Shown here piece after piece: positions 1-9,114 of a stretch of DNA of 64,000 bases (positions are counted from its first letter, which is position 1; each line of letters starts with the position of its first letter). The stretch comes from Streptomyces sp. NBC_01353 (GTDB lineage: Bacteria > Actinomycetota > Actinomycetes > Streptomycetales > Streptomycetaceae). The notes beneath the pieces were generated by a model. It was not told the DNA's origin. It worked only from the letters and a program-made list of their open reading frames with translations, and ran no database searches. Where the stretch lies: contig NZ_CP108352.1 in the NCBI RefSeq assembly GCF_036237275.1, forward strand, positions 1 to 64,000. Direction: 5' to 3'. The position numbers and the translations under genes were made by a program.

Positions 1-98
1 AAAAACGCGAAAGCGTTTCACGATAAATGCGAAAACCACAAAGACACCGACAACTTTCTTGGTTAAACACCTAACTCCGAATTGAACGAAGTACAGAC
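1..98 (-). other. Nanopore rapid-barcode adapter left in the assembly
   Basis: Read on the minus strand, this AT-rich stretch gives the ONT adapter core TGTACTTCGTTCA (near 82-96), the flank GGTGTTTAACC (61-71), the 24-base barcode 01 sequence (37-60) and the downstream flank that starts GTTTTCGCATTTATCG (1-36). These are known parts of the ONT rapid barcoding adapter. The order is what is expected when a read runs off a DNA end and the next read is joined to it without splitting. It is not Streptomyces DNA. Confidence 0.95.
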
Positions 99-126
99 GG
101 GGGGGGGGGGGGGGGGGGGGGGGGGG
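99..126. repeat. G28 homopolymer, probable base-calling artefact
   Basis: Twenty-eight consecutive G residues lie exactly between the adapter and the telomere palindromes. On the minus strand this is a C run at the point where a read would have left the molecule, so it is best explained as stall or open-pore signal called as bases. A natural G tract at the replicon end cannot be excluded from the sequence alone. Confidence 0.8.
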
Positions 127-390
127 TCCCTTCGCGCTGCGCGCGAAGAGCGAACACCCGCGCTGCGCGCGGGTGCTGCGCTCCGCCCGCGGGAGCGCTG
201 GCGGATGCTGCGCGTCACGCATCAACCTGACCGCTGCGCGGTCTGGTTGATGCTCCGTTCGCTGCGCTCCCGGAGCCTCGCCGGCCCTTCGCTTCACTCC
301 GGGCCGGTGAGTGGTGGGTTCGCTGCGCTCCCCCACCGCAAGGACTTCCGGCTTCGCCTCCAGTCCTATGGCCCGCTTACGCGGGCCAGG
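127..390. repeat. Streptomyces linear-replicon telomere (palindrome array)
   Basis: Tightly packed inverted repeats fill this interval, several with a three-base TGC loop: arms 130-137/141-148, 155-163/167-175, 178-184/192-198, 219-234/238-253 (16 bp, one mismatch), 252-257/271-276, 281-287/301-307, 313-318/332-337, 342-346/362-366 and 370-376/381-387. Streptomyces telomeres carry such palindromes, which fold in the single-stranded 3-prime overhang and are patched by the terminal-protein system. The arrangement resembles the archetypal telomere class. The first palindrome of published ends seems absent, so a few terminal bases may be missing. Confidence 0.92.
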
Positions 391-447
391 CTGGCAAGGA
401 GGGTGGTGGCGGGTGTGGGCTTGCCTGTGCCGGGTGGTGACAGGGGG

Positions 448-618
448 TCAGCGGCGTCTCGAGACCCGGCCGGCCCCGATACCTGCCACATGCAACGCCA
501 GAGCTATCAAACCGAGCAGCATCACGTTGGTCGAGGAGAACACATCGTTAGTAGCAATGTCCGCCGCGTTGATCAGAAACGCGATGAAAAACAGTACCGC
601 CGCCGCTATACCAAGCAT
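448..618 (-). CDS. Small integral membrane protein (56 aa)
   Basis: This ORF encodes 56 residues. It starts MLGIAAAVLFFIAFLINAA, has a second hydrophobic stretch around residues 32-48, and ends in a basic tail (GRVSRRR). Two transmembrane helices are predicted. The ATG at 618 is preceded by GAGAGGAG about 7 nt upstream, which decides the start; longer in-frame extensions lack membrane character. Short two-helix proteins of this kind are common in Streptomyces and their function is unknown. It is the outermost recognisable gene, 60 bp inside the telomere palindromes. Confidence 0.75.
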   Translation of the reverse strand: MLGIAAAVLFFIAFLINAADIATNDVFSSTNVMLLGLIALALHVAGIGAGRVSRRR

Positions 619-1706
619 GAACAAACTCCTCTCGAAAGGGGTGCTGCCCCTATGCCCCCAGTCCGCCATCACAAGCCTGCAAGGAGCTGCTAGCCCCGGC
701 CTCATCGATCCGATGCCAGAGCACAGGTTGGTCGGGCGCAGGGGTGGCGCAGGGATCCGTACGGGCGAGGGCGGGGCAGGTGCTCGCCCGGTGCGGGGTG
801 CAGGGGACGGGGTCCCGGGACCTTGGCTCTGGGTCGGTGCGCATCCCGATGACACGGGTCTGGCCCGGGTGTGTCCGTGTCGAGGGTGTCCCCGCAGGTT
901 TGGGTCGAGGCTCGGGGTACATCTCGACGGTTCGAAGCCCGCGGGATCGAGGCCAAGCTGCGATGTGAGGATGGCTAACGAAAAAGTGATGCAGCATGTA
1001 GAGATAGCGAAAAGGGAGGACACGCACGGTGGGGACGCCAGTGCCAGTTGTCGGCGATCAGTAAATCTGCGCAGAACTCAACCAACCTGCACAGCTGAGC
1101 GCTGAACTGGAGCGTCGCAGGTCAGTCAGCGGCACGCCCTGCCCTCTGGGCAGATCCAGTGAGCCGACTCAGTGCCAACCCGCTCACGCGATCTGTACAG
1201 CCCCAGGTCCCAAGCGTGACGCGTGCGCAGCTTCGCTGATCGACGGGTGGAGAGCCCGGAGCGGCACCCGCGGGGCCCGGGCCGGAGGATCGGGAAGCCC
1301 TCCCGGTGCGGGGGCGGCCGCCACCAGAACGCGCCCCAGGACCACTGCCATGAGGAACACCACCAGGGCGAGGACCAGGACAAGCCCAACGAGCCCACAG
1401 CGCACGTCCTGAACAGCGGGAACGCCTCGTACGCCACACAGGCGTCATCCGCCTTACCCAGGAAACGACACCATCTTTCACCGGCCGAACGACACCCCAA
1501 GACCTCAACCACCCACCACTCCCAGGCACCACGCCAGTGAAAGCAGGTGACGCCTCGCAGTAAAAAACCCGCGACGCCCATCAGTCAAGGCCCGCGGTGG
1601 CCCCCGGGCACCCCCGGCCGGACCGCCGCGTGCATTCCGGCCGCATCCGGCGGGGCGAAAAGTTCCGGCGCCGGCGCACCGCCTCTGGCCCGAAGAGAGT
1701 GAGGCA
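619..1706. other. Subtelomeric non-coding stretch
   Basis: No ORF here has convincing coding character. The best candidate is a minus-strand GTG ORF at 1184-1405 (73 aa, one N-terminal hydrophobic helix, no good ribosome site), judged weak. Near its right end the stretch holds one copy of a dispersed tandem-motif element (1466-1555, listed separately). Confidence 0.5.
1466..1555 (-). repeat. Dispersed non-coding element, copy A (paired TGTCGTT motifs)
   Basis: On the minus strand the element reads GCGTCA..TTTCACTGG..GGTGTCGTT..GGTGAAAG..TGGTGTCGTTTCCTGGG. The same order and similar spacing occur at 32970-33052 (copy B). Tandem short motifs bordering a conserved sequence are what transposon ends with multiple transposase-binding sites look like, but no transposase is attached here. 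Confidence 0.5.
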
Positions 1707-1754
1707 CCCTTGGGTGGTTGCGGCAGGCTGGCGCCTGCCGCAACCACCCAAGGG
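1707..1754. terminator. Perfect 22-bp hairpin downstream of the immunity-type gene
   Basis: Arms 1707-1728 and 1733-1754 are perfectly complementary around a TGGC loop. The hairpin begins 40 bp beyond the stop of the minus-strand gene ending at 1795. It has no U-run, as usual for Streptomyces terminators, and probably ends the LamG/RHS/immunity transcription unit. It also resembles the telomere palindromes in form. Confidence 0.6.
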
Positions 1755-1794
1755 GCAACACGCTAGGGACAACGCGCCAGGGGCGCCCCTCATT

Positions 1795-2313
1795 TCAGCG
1801 GGTTTGTACCCACGACACAAGGCCTTCAGGATCCTCGACTGGGATCCACCTCTTCGGGCCCTTCAGAGCGCCAACCAATGCCCTCCACCACGCGACAGGG
1901 TTGACGGCGGAGAGATACTGCAACCCGCTGCGATCGACCATTTCCTTGTATGCGTCTTGTTGAGCAACGGAAGCAGTCTTGTCCGGTGAGCACTCCCCGA
2001 AGGTTGGGACGATGTCCCTCAGCCCGGGCTTCCGCCGCATGGGGACAGCATAGAGGAATAGTGCACCGGACTGTGAAGAGAGCGGCGAGGGCCAGGCATC
2101 TCGCCGAGCACCATTGCAGCACAACCTTATCCCAGACGAATCGAGCTCCGACCGAACTTCCCTGAGCGCCTCAAAGAGGTCACTCCCGGAAGCAGACTCG
2201 CGTCGGCCGTCTACCAGCTCGATTTCAACCTTCCAAGGTTCGCTCTCGGAGTACTGGGCAATGCATGCTTGCCGGTTTCCCGATGCATCGATGGCGATCA
2301 ATTTCGTCCTCAT
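1795..2313 (-). CDS. Candidate immunity protein for the upstream RHS toxin (172 aa)
   Basis: The ATG at 2313 overlaps the TGA of the RHS gene (ATGA, 4-bp overlap), so translation is probably coupled. The protein is 172 residues with no signal peptide or membrane segment. It begins MRTKLIAIDASGNRQACIAQ, has mixed alpha/beta character and a tryptophan-rich C-terminal third (VAWWRALVGALKGPKRW). I do not recognise a family. Function is inferred from position: in polymorphic toxin loci a small cytosolic gene directly after the toxin's variable C-terminus is normally its immunity protein. Codon use matches the neighbours. The 22-bp hairpin at 1707-1754 lies just downstream. Confidence 0.7.
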   Translation of the reverse strand: MRTKLIAIDASGNRQACIAQYSESEPWKVEIELVDGRRESASGSDLFEALREVRSELDSSGIRLCCNGARRDAWPSPLSSQSGALFLYAVPMRRKPGLRDIVPTFGECSPDKTASVAQQDAYKEMVDRSGLQYLSAVNPVAWWRALVGALKGPKRWIPVEDPEGLVSWVQTR

Positions 2314-5300
2314 GGCTGATGCCCCGGATTCATGATGATCTGATTCGTCGGCATGCCCCACGAATAGCGCTGAGCGCTCACGATCTGGCTCCCTGAAATA
2401 CCTCCCGGGAACACGACCTCTTTCTCAGCCCTGAAGACATACTTGAAACCAAGCGCCTTGTTCATGCTGATCCCGGGAGCGCCAGGGCGGATTGTGTATA
2501 CCCACGTGGACCCCTTGGCCTTCTGAGGGAACATCGCCCCAATGCTTTTCCTTGTCGAGGTACCAACCCATGCAGACGGCGTATTGTACTTGCCGTACTG
2601 AAGGAGGTCAAGATTCCCATCTGCATTCTTTACCGAGAATCCGCTGGCGAAAACTTCCTCCGGCAATCGAGAATCGCCTCGATAGACGTGATATGGGTTC
2701 ACTATCCCCTTGCTGGATCCGGCAATATGCGGGAATACCGGAGCTTCCGCTCCGGAGATCCTCCCCGCCGACCCAAGATAAGGAACAACAGCGGTGGCCG
2801 CCGACCCAATTTGCGTTCCGTCCCCAAAGGCTGCGGAACTTGGATCGACTCCATTGTCTGCGAATTCCTCCCGGATTGCGTCGCTAGCGCAATCAATATC
2901 CCCGAATACCTCCATCATCCCGCAAGCGAATGTTAGGGCGTCTACAACGCCAGTAGCCGCACCGGCTAGGAGATCCCCATCATTACCTCGTGGTCGCTCG
3001 TCCCAAACCGTCTCGCAGCCGAAGCGATTGCATTCGAGTCGGTCATGCCCTTGCGGCTGGCCTCCGCTGTCGACGCTCGCCGTGCCCCCTGCTTCTCCTG
3101 GGTGGCCACCCATGGGCCTGCCGCTGCTATTTCCTCCCTCCGAGGGGCGCTGCACATCGCCAGGAACTGCACCGCCAAGCTGTGGAGCACCCGGGTAGCA
3201 GCTGTTTCCGTATGCTCCGCACACCTCTCGCAGACCTGTTGGGTCAGAGGAGGTTGACGGGTGTTGGTTGGCGTAGCTGTAGCCGTTGAGTGACTGGTGC
3301 TGGTCCAGCGAGAGGATGGGGTCGACGCTGATGAACTGGCCCAGGGTCGGGTCATATTCGCGGGCGCCGATGTGGGTGAGGTTGGTGCCGGTGTCGGTGG
3401 GCTTGCCGAGGAAGGTCTTGTCGTCGGGCCAGGTTCCGCTGGTGGTACCGCGAGTGGCGCCGAAGGGAGTGGTGTAGCGCTTCGTCAGGGTCTGGGTGGT
3501 GTCTCCGGTGACGGAGAGGTTGCCGGTGTTGTGGTGGTCAGCGGCGAGAAAGTGGAGCTTTTCGATGCCGGTTTCGTTGGTGCGCAGGGCAATGGTGGCG
3601 CCGGCTGCACTGTAGTAGCGGTTGGCCCACTTCTTGGTGCCCTTGAGGTGGACTTCGGTGGAGCCGAGGTAGAGGACGGTCTCACCGCTCGTGCCGGAGG
3701 CGCGGCGGATGAGGAGTTGTCCGTCGGCGTCGTAGAGGTAGTCCGTTGTGCTGGTGCCTTCAGTCAGCTTGGTGAGCTTGCCTTCGGCAGACCAGGTCAG
3801 AGACTGAGTGGTGGTGTTGCCTGCCGCTTCGACGCGGGCGGTTGCGTTGCCTGTGGCGTCGTAGGTGTACTGGGTGGTCTCGTCGGTGCAGTTGCCGTCG
3901 GTCGTGGTGGCCTTCAGCGCGTGCGTGCGGGTGGTGTCGTAGCAGTAGGTGCGGGTGAGCGGGGTGGCGGTGTTCTGCTTCTCTGTGTCCCGCTGGCCTG
4001 CGGCGTTGTAGGTGTAGGACGTCCAGTAGGGGGCGGCTCCGCCGAGGTTTGCCACCGTGCGGCCCGAGGTGGCGCAGTCGGCGGACTTCGGGGTCCAGGC
4101 TTCGGTCAGGCGGCGCTGGCCGTCGTAGGTGAAGCACTGGAAGTCGGCGCCGTTGCCGGTGTTGGCGTGGTCGAAGATGGAGGTGACGTTGCCGGCCGGG
4201 TCGTAGGTGTAGGCGGTGTCGCGCACCGCACCGCGGGTCTGGTCGTCGACGTCCGCACCGGTCAGGCGGCCGGTGCCTTCCTCGTAGAAGTTGGTGAGGA
4301 AGGCCTTCTTGGTGCCGCCGGCGGTGGAGGTGCCCAGGGTGAGCTGCTGCACCTGGCCCAGGTCGGTGTAGGTGGCGCCCAGAAGGTAGCCGGATGCGCC
4401 GGAGAGGCCGATGGGCAGGCTGTGATTGTTGTAGGCGGTGCTGATGGTCTCCTGGGCGAGGCCGCCGGCCGCGGGTTCGGTGACGCTGTTGACCGTGCCG
4501 TCGAGGCGGTAGTCGACCTTCGCCGTGCTGGTGGCGGTGACTGCGCCGGAGGTGACGAGGGGGTCGTCGGCGGGGAGGGTCAGGGTGGTGGTGGTCGGCC
4601 GACTCATGGAGTCGTAGGCGCTGACCTGTGTGGTGTACGCCTTGCTGCCGGTCTGACCCTTGCCGCCCGTGTAGCGGGTGGAGGCGTCGGGCAGGCCCTT
4701 GAGGAGCGAGTCGTAGGTCCACTCCGCGAGGAGGTTGGCGTCGCTCTTGCTGTTCTGCCACAGGCCGGCCTTGCGGCCGATCTCGTCGTAGCCGTGGACG
4801 AGGAGCCGGCCTTCGGCGTCCGTGGTGGTCTGGATCTGGTCGAGGTCCGTGTAGGACGTGACGCCAGTGCCCTTGTCGGGGTCGGTCGCGGTGTCCTGCC
4901 GGCCGTAAAGGTCATAGGTGTACGACCACTTGGCGCCGTCGGGGCCGGTGACCTGCTTCTGCTTGCCATCGCGCAAGTACCCGTACTTCACCGAGGTGTA
5001 CGAGGTACCGAGGGTCGCGCCGTAGGCGGTGTCGTCGGGCTGGGGTCCTGCGTAGGTGCGGGTCTCGGATGTGCGGCCCAGGACGTCGGTGATGGTGCGG
5101 GTGGCGGTTCCGCCCTGCTGGGCCGTGGTAGCCACGGAGTCGCCGGTGTAGGTGGTGACGACCGGGGCGAACTTCTGCACGCCCTTGACCAGGAGTGTGG
5201 ACTTCACCTGGCGGCCGAGGCCGTCGAACTCCAGCTGAGTCTCCTGAGGTGCGCCACCGTTCTCGGCACGGGTCCAGGTGCTGTTGGGCGCGGTGGTGGA

Positions 5301-8300
5301 GTCGAAGATGTCGGCGAAGGTCTCGTAGGCGAGGCCGCGGTCGTTGTATCGGATATCGGTCAGGATGCGGCCGCCGTTGGGGGCCGGAGACTGGGACTGG
5401 AGCGGGCGGAGCAGGGAGTCCACCAGGCTGTAGCTGGTGGTGTAGGTCTGACCGTCTGCCTTGAGGGTGGAGACCGAGGTCCAGGAAGGAACGTTGGTCT
5501 GGTTGATGCCGTAAGCGAAGGTCGCGGTGGCGGTGTCGCCGCCGGACTTGGAACGGTTCCAGCGCGTCGTAGGTGTACTCGGTCCGCTTGAGGTTGGCGT
5601 CCAGGGTATGAGTCACCGAGCCGCGCGCGGGGTCGTAGTAGGTGTAGGACTTGTGAGCCTGGCCGTTGGCGAGCGTCGGCTTGGTGACGATCACAGCGGT
5701 GAGTGGACCTGCGGCGGCCGGGAAGTAGGCCGTGGTGGTGACCTTGCCGGCGGCGTCGGTCACGGTGAGCGGTCGGCCGAGCTGGGCCGTCGCGCCGTCG
5801 TAGGTGACCTTGGTCAGCGTCTGCCAGCCGGTGGGATCACGGTCGGCGGTGTTGCCTGCAACGGCAGCTGGGTAGCCCTTGGCGCGGCCGGTCCAGGTGG
5901 GCAGGCCCAGAGTTGGGGTCTGGTCTGCGGTCCAACCGGTGGCGCCGGTGTTGTCGTAGACAGCGGCGGTGTCGGACAGGACGTCGCCGCGCTGGTCCGG
6001 GGCCTCAGCGCTGGTGTACTTGTTGGTGATGCCGGTGGGCATCTTCAGCTGGTCGTCGGTGACGGAGCAGGCTTGGCCCACGGTGCGGGTGCGGGAGACC
6101 AGGCCGGTAAGGCCCTTGGCGTCGTTGCGGGCGTACCAGGTACGCGTGCAGGTCTCGTCTCCGGCGGTCGTCCAGTCGCCGTGGTTGTCCGTACGGGTGA
6201 CCATGCCGTAGCTGTCGTAGGTGTGGCTGGCGGCCGTGGTGCGCCATTTCTTGGCAGTGGTCAGGTAGGTGTTGGCGTACGTCCGTGCGGTGCGGACGTA
6301 GCCGGCTGTGACGTGTGCATACGACTTCTGCTGGCTGGCGGTCTGCTTGTACCAGAAGTCGTTGATCGTGTTGCCGACGGCGAGGGCGCCGTCGTAGGTG
6401 ATCTGCTGGCGCAGTCGGCCCGCGTACTGCTCGTTGTCGGTGGCGTCGCCGACGGTCAGGTCGTCCCCGGTGGTGCCGGCGACGTTGTCGATGTCGATGC
6501 CCGCTACCGTGACGCTGCGCGTGAGCGGGTTGCCGTTGGCGTCCTTTGCCTTGAGTCGGTCGCCGTGCATGCCCTGCATGTACAGGCTGACGGTCTTGGA
6601 GCGGGTGGCTCCGACTGATCCGGTGTAAGCGGTGACCTTCTGGTAGCCGCGCCAGGAGGACCAGGTGCGTTCCTTCTCCTTTGTGAAGGGGTCGTCGTTG
6701 TAGTGCCAGGCCGGGCCCTCGTAGGTGTAGGCGTGTTCCACGTTGGGGTTGCGGCCGGCCGGGTCAGCGGTGTTGACCGCGATCACCCGGTACTTGTTGA
6801 ACCAGTCGAGCTCCGGGTCGCCGCCATTGACCGGCCAGTACACCGGGTAGCAGGACAGGTTGTTGTTGTCCTCGGCTGCGGGCATCTTCGAGCCGCGCAC
6901 GCACTCGGGCTCGGAGAATGCGACGGTGGTGATCGCGCCGGTCTCGGAGGTGATGGTGGACATCCGAGGGCGGGTCAGCGGCACAACGTCGTCGCTGGTG
7001 GAGTCCACGCGGTTCGCGCGCTGCTGGTATGTGAAGCCGATGGTCGGCAGGTCGATGGCGGTGCCGTTCTTGCCGGTCCGCTTCAGCCCGGTCAGGGTCC
7101 ATACCTGGTCAGAGCTGTTGCCGATGTCCTGACCGTCGAAGATGTCCTGGGTGAAGGTGTAGGAGTCGACCGGCTTGTAGGCATCGGGCTCGGCAGCCGT
7201 GGACCACACGTGGGTGTGGATGGCCGAGAGGATCTTCCGGGTGAAGAACGCCGGCCCGGTGGCCTTGCAGTCCGTCTCTGTGGAGGAGCAGATCGAGTCG
7301 AAGGGGACGTCGGGCCAGTTGTCGGCGGTGTCCGCGGTCAGGGTTCCACAGCCGCTGCCGCTGTCCTTGCAGCGTTCCTTGTACCCGAAGGTCACCTTGC
7401 CTGAGGCAGTTCCGGTAAACAGGGTGGTGGAGCGCTGGCCGTAGCGGATCTCGTTGAGGTAGCCGCCGCGGGTGTACGAGGCGAGCGCGGTCTTGTCGCC
7501 GTTCTTCGCGTAGTGGTTGGTGTCGGCGGTGTACCAGTAGGTGGAGGCGTTGCCGTGGACGTCCTCGACCAGGTCGAGGTTCCAGCGCCATGCCTGCTGC
7601 TTGGAACGGCCGGAGAACGAAGTGCCGGCGGAGTAGCCGGGTTCTCCCGCGTCGTCGCCGAAGACCGGGACCGTCCAGACCGAGTTGGTGCGTTCACTGC
7701 CCGCGCCCGAGAGCTTGTTCAGGCCGAAGGTGTAGGTGGTGCCGTTGCCGGTGACCACCTTCCAGTACTCCCCTGCGCCATCGATGGAGGCGTCGCCCTC
7801 GTCGCCGTTGTCGGCGCCGGTCGTGTGGGTGACAGTGGAGGCGTCATCGTCCTTCAGTCGCCACTTGCCGCTGGTGTCGTCCTTGACCAGTTCGGTGGCC
7901 TTGCCGTTCAGGACGAGGGAGGCGTTCTCGTACTTCCAGCACTGGTCGTTCTTGTCGGCTTGGCCGTCGTCGTCGCACGAGCCGTACTTGCGCTCGATGT
8001 ACGAGGAGGTCAGGTCGAAGCCCTCGCCGACCAGCGAGCCCTGGTTGTTGGTGTTCGCCGTGCGTCCGTCGATGCTGCCCGACTCGTAGGACAGTGACAA
8101 TGAGGGCGCCGGGCCGGCCGCCGCCGGCGGAACGGTGATCGGATAGGACCACGTGAACGCGCCCGAGGAGCTGCCGGCCTCCCAGGAGGAAGAGCTCGAC
8201 AGCGGGGTCGCCTTGTAGTCACCTGCGCCCTTGTCCGAGCCGCCCGTCGTGGTGGCAGCCAAGGCCATCACCCGTGGAGCGGTGTCGACCCGCGTCAGAC

Positions 8301-8988
8301 TTGCGGTGACCGTCTGCTTCTCGGTGTTGTTCTCCGAGGGCACCGGGGTGGCCTCGCGGCACTCCGCTTTTTGCGGTGTGGTCAGCGCGCACGCCGGCAG
8401 CGACACGAGTCCCAGTCGGGTGGCCCAGGCGCCGCCGATCGCTGAGCCGAAGGTGCTGTAGTCGATCTCCACGTCGGCTGCGCCCGGCTGCTGGGCGGCC
8501 ACCGTGAACAGCACGCCGGTGACGCCGGCTGCCCGTGTGGTGTTCTGGTCGAGCACCTTCACGGTGGAGGTACCGGCCGCGGGGCGCTGCACCATCTGTG
8601 CCGCCCCCGTCCCCTCCGTACCGCGAACCTCTACCAACGCGGCGCTCGCAGGCTCGGAAGCGGAGCCTAGTCGGCCGGTGAGGGTCTGTGCCTTCGGCCA
8701 GGCGCTGCGGGCACGCTCCTGATCGGCCCGGGTTGCCAGCTGACGGTTGGCCGCCCGCTCTCGCGCGACCGTGGCACGTTCCTTCTTGGCGCCCGGCTCA
8801 GTGACGGCATACACCTTCACAGGAATGGACGCGGGCACTTCCGGACGTCCCGGAAGCTCCGCTGCCTGCGCCAAGGGCATCAGGGGCGTGGGTATCGACA
8901 ACGCGAACGTCAGCGCGCCGATCACGGCGCTTTGGCGTCTGCGTAGACGCGTACGTCTGGACACGACGAAACGACTCCTTTTGATCAT
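2310..8988 (-). CDS. Secreted RHS/YD-repeat polymorphic toxin with ADP-ribosyltransferase C-terminus (single frameshift)
   Basis: With one frame correction near 5555 the gene encodes about 2,225 residues. The N-terminus is a long twin-arginine-like/Sec signal peptide (basic MIKRSRFVVSRRTRLRRR, then a hydrophobic core ending AQAAEL). A large secreted shell and many YD repeats follow (for example YTYDALE, YTYDATGN). The RHS core (GAREYDPTLGQFISVDPI) ends at NQHPSTSSDPTGL. After a Gly-rich linker and a hydrophobic pre-toxin segment, the last ~139 residues (2313-2729) show ADP-ribosyltransferase features: VYRGDSR, ASGF, the STS motif in WVGTSTRKS, and EKEVVFPGGI. Removing one C near 5555 turns LEPFQVRR into LERSKSGGDTATATF and joins both frames. 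It lies 126 bp downstream of the LamG gene. Confidence 0.88.
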
Positions 8989-9114
8989 TCGATCAAGGTG
9001 AGGAAAATGGGGAAACCTGGACAGAAGCCCAGACGGTCAGCCGTGACCGGGGCAGAGCGCTCGATCGCGCCCCGCCCCGTTGCTCAGGCATGTGTGCGAG
9101 TGGGGCCCGCCGGT

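Noticed and set aside
99-126. G28 as a natural telomeric G tract
   Set aside because: It lies between adapter and telomere and fits a read-junction artefact; known Streptomyces ends lack such a run.
1126-1581. Minus-strand ORF with membrane-like stretch
   Set aside because: Trp/Cys-rich, no ribosome site; overlapping frames give equally odd products.
3297-5591. 764-aa plus-strand ORF opposite the RHS gene
   Set aside because: It is the antisense frame of a high-GC YD-repeat gene, glycine/valine-rich and without domains.
5527-6618. 363-aa plus-strand ORF
   Set aside because: Antisense shadow of the RHS gene, with no protein features.
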